In this document: piece by piece, positions 5,954 through 8,150 of the stretch | How positions within the stretch are numbered: the first letter of the stretch is position 1 | Layout of the letters: every line of letters begins with the position of its first letter | Assembly (NCBI GenBank): GCA_007129085.1 | Contig: SKWF01000296.1 | Span: forward strand, 1 to 8,150 | Direction of reading: 5' to 3' | Length of the DNA: 8,150 nucleotides | Source: Balneolaceae bacterium | GTDB lineage: Bacteria > Bacteroidota > Rhodothermia > Balneolales > Balneolaceae | Program-made: the position numbers and the translations under genes | The notes under the pieces: generated by a model | Database searches by the model: none | What the model was told of the DNA's origin: nothing | What the model saw: only the letters and a program-made list of their open reading frames with translations

Positions 5954-7354
5954 ATGAATAAAATTTTGTTACTGCTTTTATCATTTTCTCTATTTTTTAT
6001 TAGCAAGGTAGACGCACAACAGCGTAGCGCTCCCCCTTCAGAATATGAATCACTGCTGCAGCGAGCCGACCAACCCCGGGCCTACACGAATCATATTGTT
6101 ATCCCCAAAACAGACGGATCGGCAACGTTTGGCGTGATTTTTCGCCTCGATTATGACTTTATCCCGTTTCTGCGTGTACGCCGCGGTATGAACCCTGATC
6201 CCGAAGATGCTGAGTATTTTGCACCGGTTCGAATGGGGCTCGAAATTTTTGAAGGTCATGTAAATGAATCACGACGGGCCGACCGGCAGCGGCAAACACG
6301 CTCGGTTTTCAGAGAAAATTACAGGGACACCGTTTTCGTGCGAACATTCGAAGAGACAAAATCACGGTTCGATCACGCCCAGGGCTTCCTCTCCACCACC
6401 CTCCAACCGGGCAAATATAACTACAATCTGCAGCTCGCACGTGGCGAATCCGTTCGGGAACAGTCATCGCAAAGAAGAAACGTTTCCATCGCCGAGCTTG
6501 ATACCCTGAAAAGTGCCGGAATAGTACTACTCTCTGATATGGATCGGTCTGATGATAATGCCACAGCCACACTTTTAAACTTTGGGTCAAATGTACTTTA
6601 TGGCCAGAATTATGATCTGCTGTTTATTTTACCTGATGATGATAGTGAAGAGTATCAATTATCTGTTTATCGCTTACGATCGGGGGATTCCACAAGAAAA
6701 GCGGAATCATCTCCTACTTTTGAGGCAACTCTAAACAGAGACGACACTTTTAAAGGCAGAAATGCCCGACTTGAGAAATCCGGCGACGACATAAATTTGA
6801 GAATTGATCGGGCAGATTCGGGAATACGTTTTGGATCACTCTCTGTGCCAAATAATGAGTTTGAAAATGCACGTTATAAATTGGAGCTGAAAAATGGCGA
6901 AGGAGAACTGATTAGTGAGAGGATTGTAAATTCCCAGTGGCTCGATATGCCTGTAAGCCTTCTTAATATTGATGTAGCTATCAATATGCTCCGTTTTATC
7001 GTTGATGATGATAAACTCCGGCAATTGCGGTCAGGTTCCAGTTCAGAAAAAGAGAGAAAATTCAGAGAGTTCTGGGCCGAACGCGACCCCACTCCGGATA
7101 CTGAGTTCAACGAACTAATGGCTGAATACTACAGCCGTATTGATCGCGCCTACGAACGATTTACCACACCGCAGAATCCCGGCTTCGAAACCGACCAAGG
7201 TCGCTCATTTATTGTATATGGTGAGCCAAGAAATATCACCCGCGAATTCCCGACAAATGCCCCCACAAAAGAGATTTGGGAGTATCGAAACAGAACGCTC
7301 GTTTTTGAAGCTACAACCGGTTTTGGTGATTTTAGACTGGTAGAAGAACGGTAA
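5954..7354 (+). CDS. Secreted GWxTD-domain protein
   Basis: This 466-residue protein begins with a clear signal peptide: MNK, a Leu/Phe-rich core (4-16) and a likely cleavage site VDA|QQ after residue 21. There is no lipobox Cys, so the mature protein is probably soluble in the periplasm or outside the cell. The middle (about 45-330) looks beta-rich and has no motif I recognise. The C-terminal part carries the GWxTD-family signature: RKFREFWAERDPTPDTEFNE (368-387), GFETDQGRSFIVYGEP (410-425), KEIWEY (439-444) and GFGDFRLV (456-463). The name-giving GWxTD is here GFETD, with Phe for Trp. The function of this family is not established, to my knowledge. No strong Shine-Dalgarno precedes the ATG; the signal peptide supports the start. 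It is followed after 39 bases by pdxA on the same strand, so the two may be co-transcribed. Confidence 0.9.
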   Translation: MNKILLLLLSFSLFFISKVDAQQRSAPPSEYESLLQRADQPRAYTNHIVIPKTDGSATFGVIFRLDYDFIPFLRVRRGMNPDPEDAEYFAPVRMGLEIFEGHVNESRRADRQRQTRSVFRENYRDTVFVRTFEETKSRFDHAQGFLSTTLQPGKYNYNLQLARGESVREQSSQRRNVSIAELDTLKSAGIVLLSDMDRSDDNATATLLNFGSNVLYGQNYDLLFILPDDDSEEYQLSVYRLRSGDSTRKAESSPTFEATLNRDDTFKGRNARLEKSGDDINLRIDRADSGIRFGSLSVPNNEFENARYKLELKNGEGELISERIVNSQWLDMPVSLLNIDVAINMLRFIVDDDKLRQLRSGSSSEKERKFREFWAERDPTPDTEFNELMAEYYSRIDRAYERFTTPQNPGFETDQGRSFIVYGEPRNITREFPTNAPTKEIWEYRNRTLVFEATTGFGDFRLVEER

Positions 7355-7393
7355 CGGGTTTATCGGCAAAGCTTAGTTTGCTATTTTCTTTCT

Positions 7394-8150
7394 ATGAAAA
7401 AAACAGTCGCTATCAGCATGGGGGATTATAACGGCATCGGGCCGGAAGTAATCCTTAAAACTCTATCCAATTACTCCGCAGAAAATGTGGCTCCACTTGT
7501 GCTGGGCCATGAAAAAGTTCTCCGGCATTACGATAATTCAGGCGATCATCATACCGTGACTAAACCGGAAGAAGCACTTCCAGGAAAAGTTAATGTGATG
7601 AACTGCGTGGAGGAATCTCAGGTTGAAATCACACCCGGTAAAATCAATAAACAAGCCGGAGCTTGTTCGATGGAAGCCGTAGCAAAAGGAATTGAACTCT
7701 GCTTATCAGGAAAAGCCGATGCCCTGGTTACCGCCCCAATATCGAAAGAAGCAATACAGAAAGCAGGATATGATGTACCCGGCCACACCGAATTTTTGGC
7801 TGAAAAGACAGAGACGGAAGATTTTATGATGATCCTCGCCAACGAGGATTTGCGAGTTGGATTGGCTACCATTCACGTTCCTCTATCAGCTGTCCCCTCT
7901 CTTATCACACAAAAGAGCCTTGTACGGAATCTCTCGATATTAGACAATAGCCTGAGACAAGATTTCGGGCGTTCATCACCAAAAATTGCTGTATTTGGGC
8001 TGAACCCTCATGCAGGTGACGGCGGGGTGATTGGAACCGAGGAGATCGACATCATCAAACCGGCAATTATACACGCCCAACAAAATGGAATTGAGGCAGA
8101 CGGGCCTTTTGCTGCGGACGGTTTTTTTGGCAACAGAATGCAGAATCAAT
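7394..8150 (+). CDS. pdxA: 4-hydroxythreonine-4-phosphate dehydrogenase PdxA, partial
   Basis: The frame opens at ATG 7394 and runs off the right edge after 252 full codons; the family is about 330 residues, so roughly the last quarter is missing. PdxA oxidises 4-phosphohydroxy-L-threonine with NAD+ in the DXP-dependent pathway to pyridoxal 5'-phosphate, as a cytoplasmic dimer with a bound divalent metal. The N-terminus has SMGDYNGIGPEV (8-19), where most members have GDPxGIGPE. DALVTAPISKEA (109-120) and VPGHTEFLAEK (128-138) follow. The two metal-binding His expected in this part are H161 (TIHVPL) and H206 in GLNPHAGDGG (202-211); the usual NPHAGE is NPHAGD here. The third metal His lies beyond the window. 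GTEEID (214-219) and ADGPFAADGFFG (235-246) complete the match. The close relative PdxA2 (4-phosphothreonate dehydrogenase) cannot be fully excluded, but no four-carbon-acid kinase gene is seen beside it. No clear ribosome site is present. Confidence 0.93.
   Translation, partial: MKKTVAISMGDYNGIGPEVILKTLSNYSAENVAPLVLGHEKVLRHYDNSGDHHTVTKPEEALPGKVNVMNCVEESQVEITPGKINKQAGACSMEAVAKGIELCLSGKADALVTAPISKEAIQKAGYDVPGHTEFLAEKTETEDFMMILANEDLRVGLATIHVPLSAVPSLITQKSLVRNLSILDNSLRQDFGRSSPKIAVFGLNPHAGDGGVIGTEEIDIIKPAIIHAQQNGIEADGPFAADGFFGNRMQNQ

Noticed and set aside
7366..7392. Small hairpin GCAAA-GCTTAG-TTTGC followed by a T-rich stretch between the GWxTD gene and pdxA
   Set aside because: The stem is only five base pairs with weak pairing, and the T-rich run is broken by C; too weak to call a terminator or attenuator.
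1..8150. CRISPR array, tRNA, rRNA, toxin-antitoxin or defence system
   Set aside because: No regular direct repeats, cloverleaf-like segments or relevant protein motifs were seen; all long non-coding stretches were read on both strands.

Overview
The window reads as an ordinary chromosomal stretch of a moderately AT-rich Gram-negative bacterium, most likely of the Bacteroidota/Rhodothermota-Balneolota side of the tree. The best lineage clue is the secreted GWxTD-family protein, which to my knowledge is largely confined to that broad group. The organism call is an inference and no species can be named.

Left part (1-3775, minus strand): a leftward surface-polysaccharide cluster. In transcription order it holds a Wzz-type chain-length determinant (3775-2561), two GT4-like GT-B glycosyltransferases (2524-1436 and 1439-336), and the N-terminal 113 codons of a multi-pass membrane protein that runs off the left edge (339-1), perhaps an O-antigen polymerase or ligase. 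The last three genes are joined by 4-base stop/start overlaps, and a stem-loop fills the only gap inside the run, between wzz and the first glycosyltransferase. The set fits a Wzy-dependent O-antigen or exopolysaccharide pathway: the transferases build the repeat unit on a lipid carrier, the membrane protein may polymerise it, and Wzz sets chain length.

Middle (3776-5822): a 436-base non-coding interval with several inverted repeats and a repeat-like block, then a complete acyl-CoA carboxylase carboxyltransferase subunit of methylcrotonyl-CoA carboxylase type (minus strand). A perfect 13-bp-arm hairpin lies just past its stop. This interval looks like the border between a metabolic gene and the polysaccharide locus.

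Right part (5823-8150): a 131-base divergent promoter region, then on the plus strand a secreted GWxTD-domain protein (with a GFETD form of the name-giving motif) and, 39 bases later, pdxA (vitamin B6 synthesis), which is cut by the right edge.

I found no RNA genes, CRISPR arrays, transposases, phage genes or clear novel system. The points worth a second look are variant motifs (GFETD, GDYNGIGPE, EX7Q), an unusual segment in Wzz, and intergenic secondary structures.
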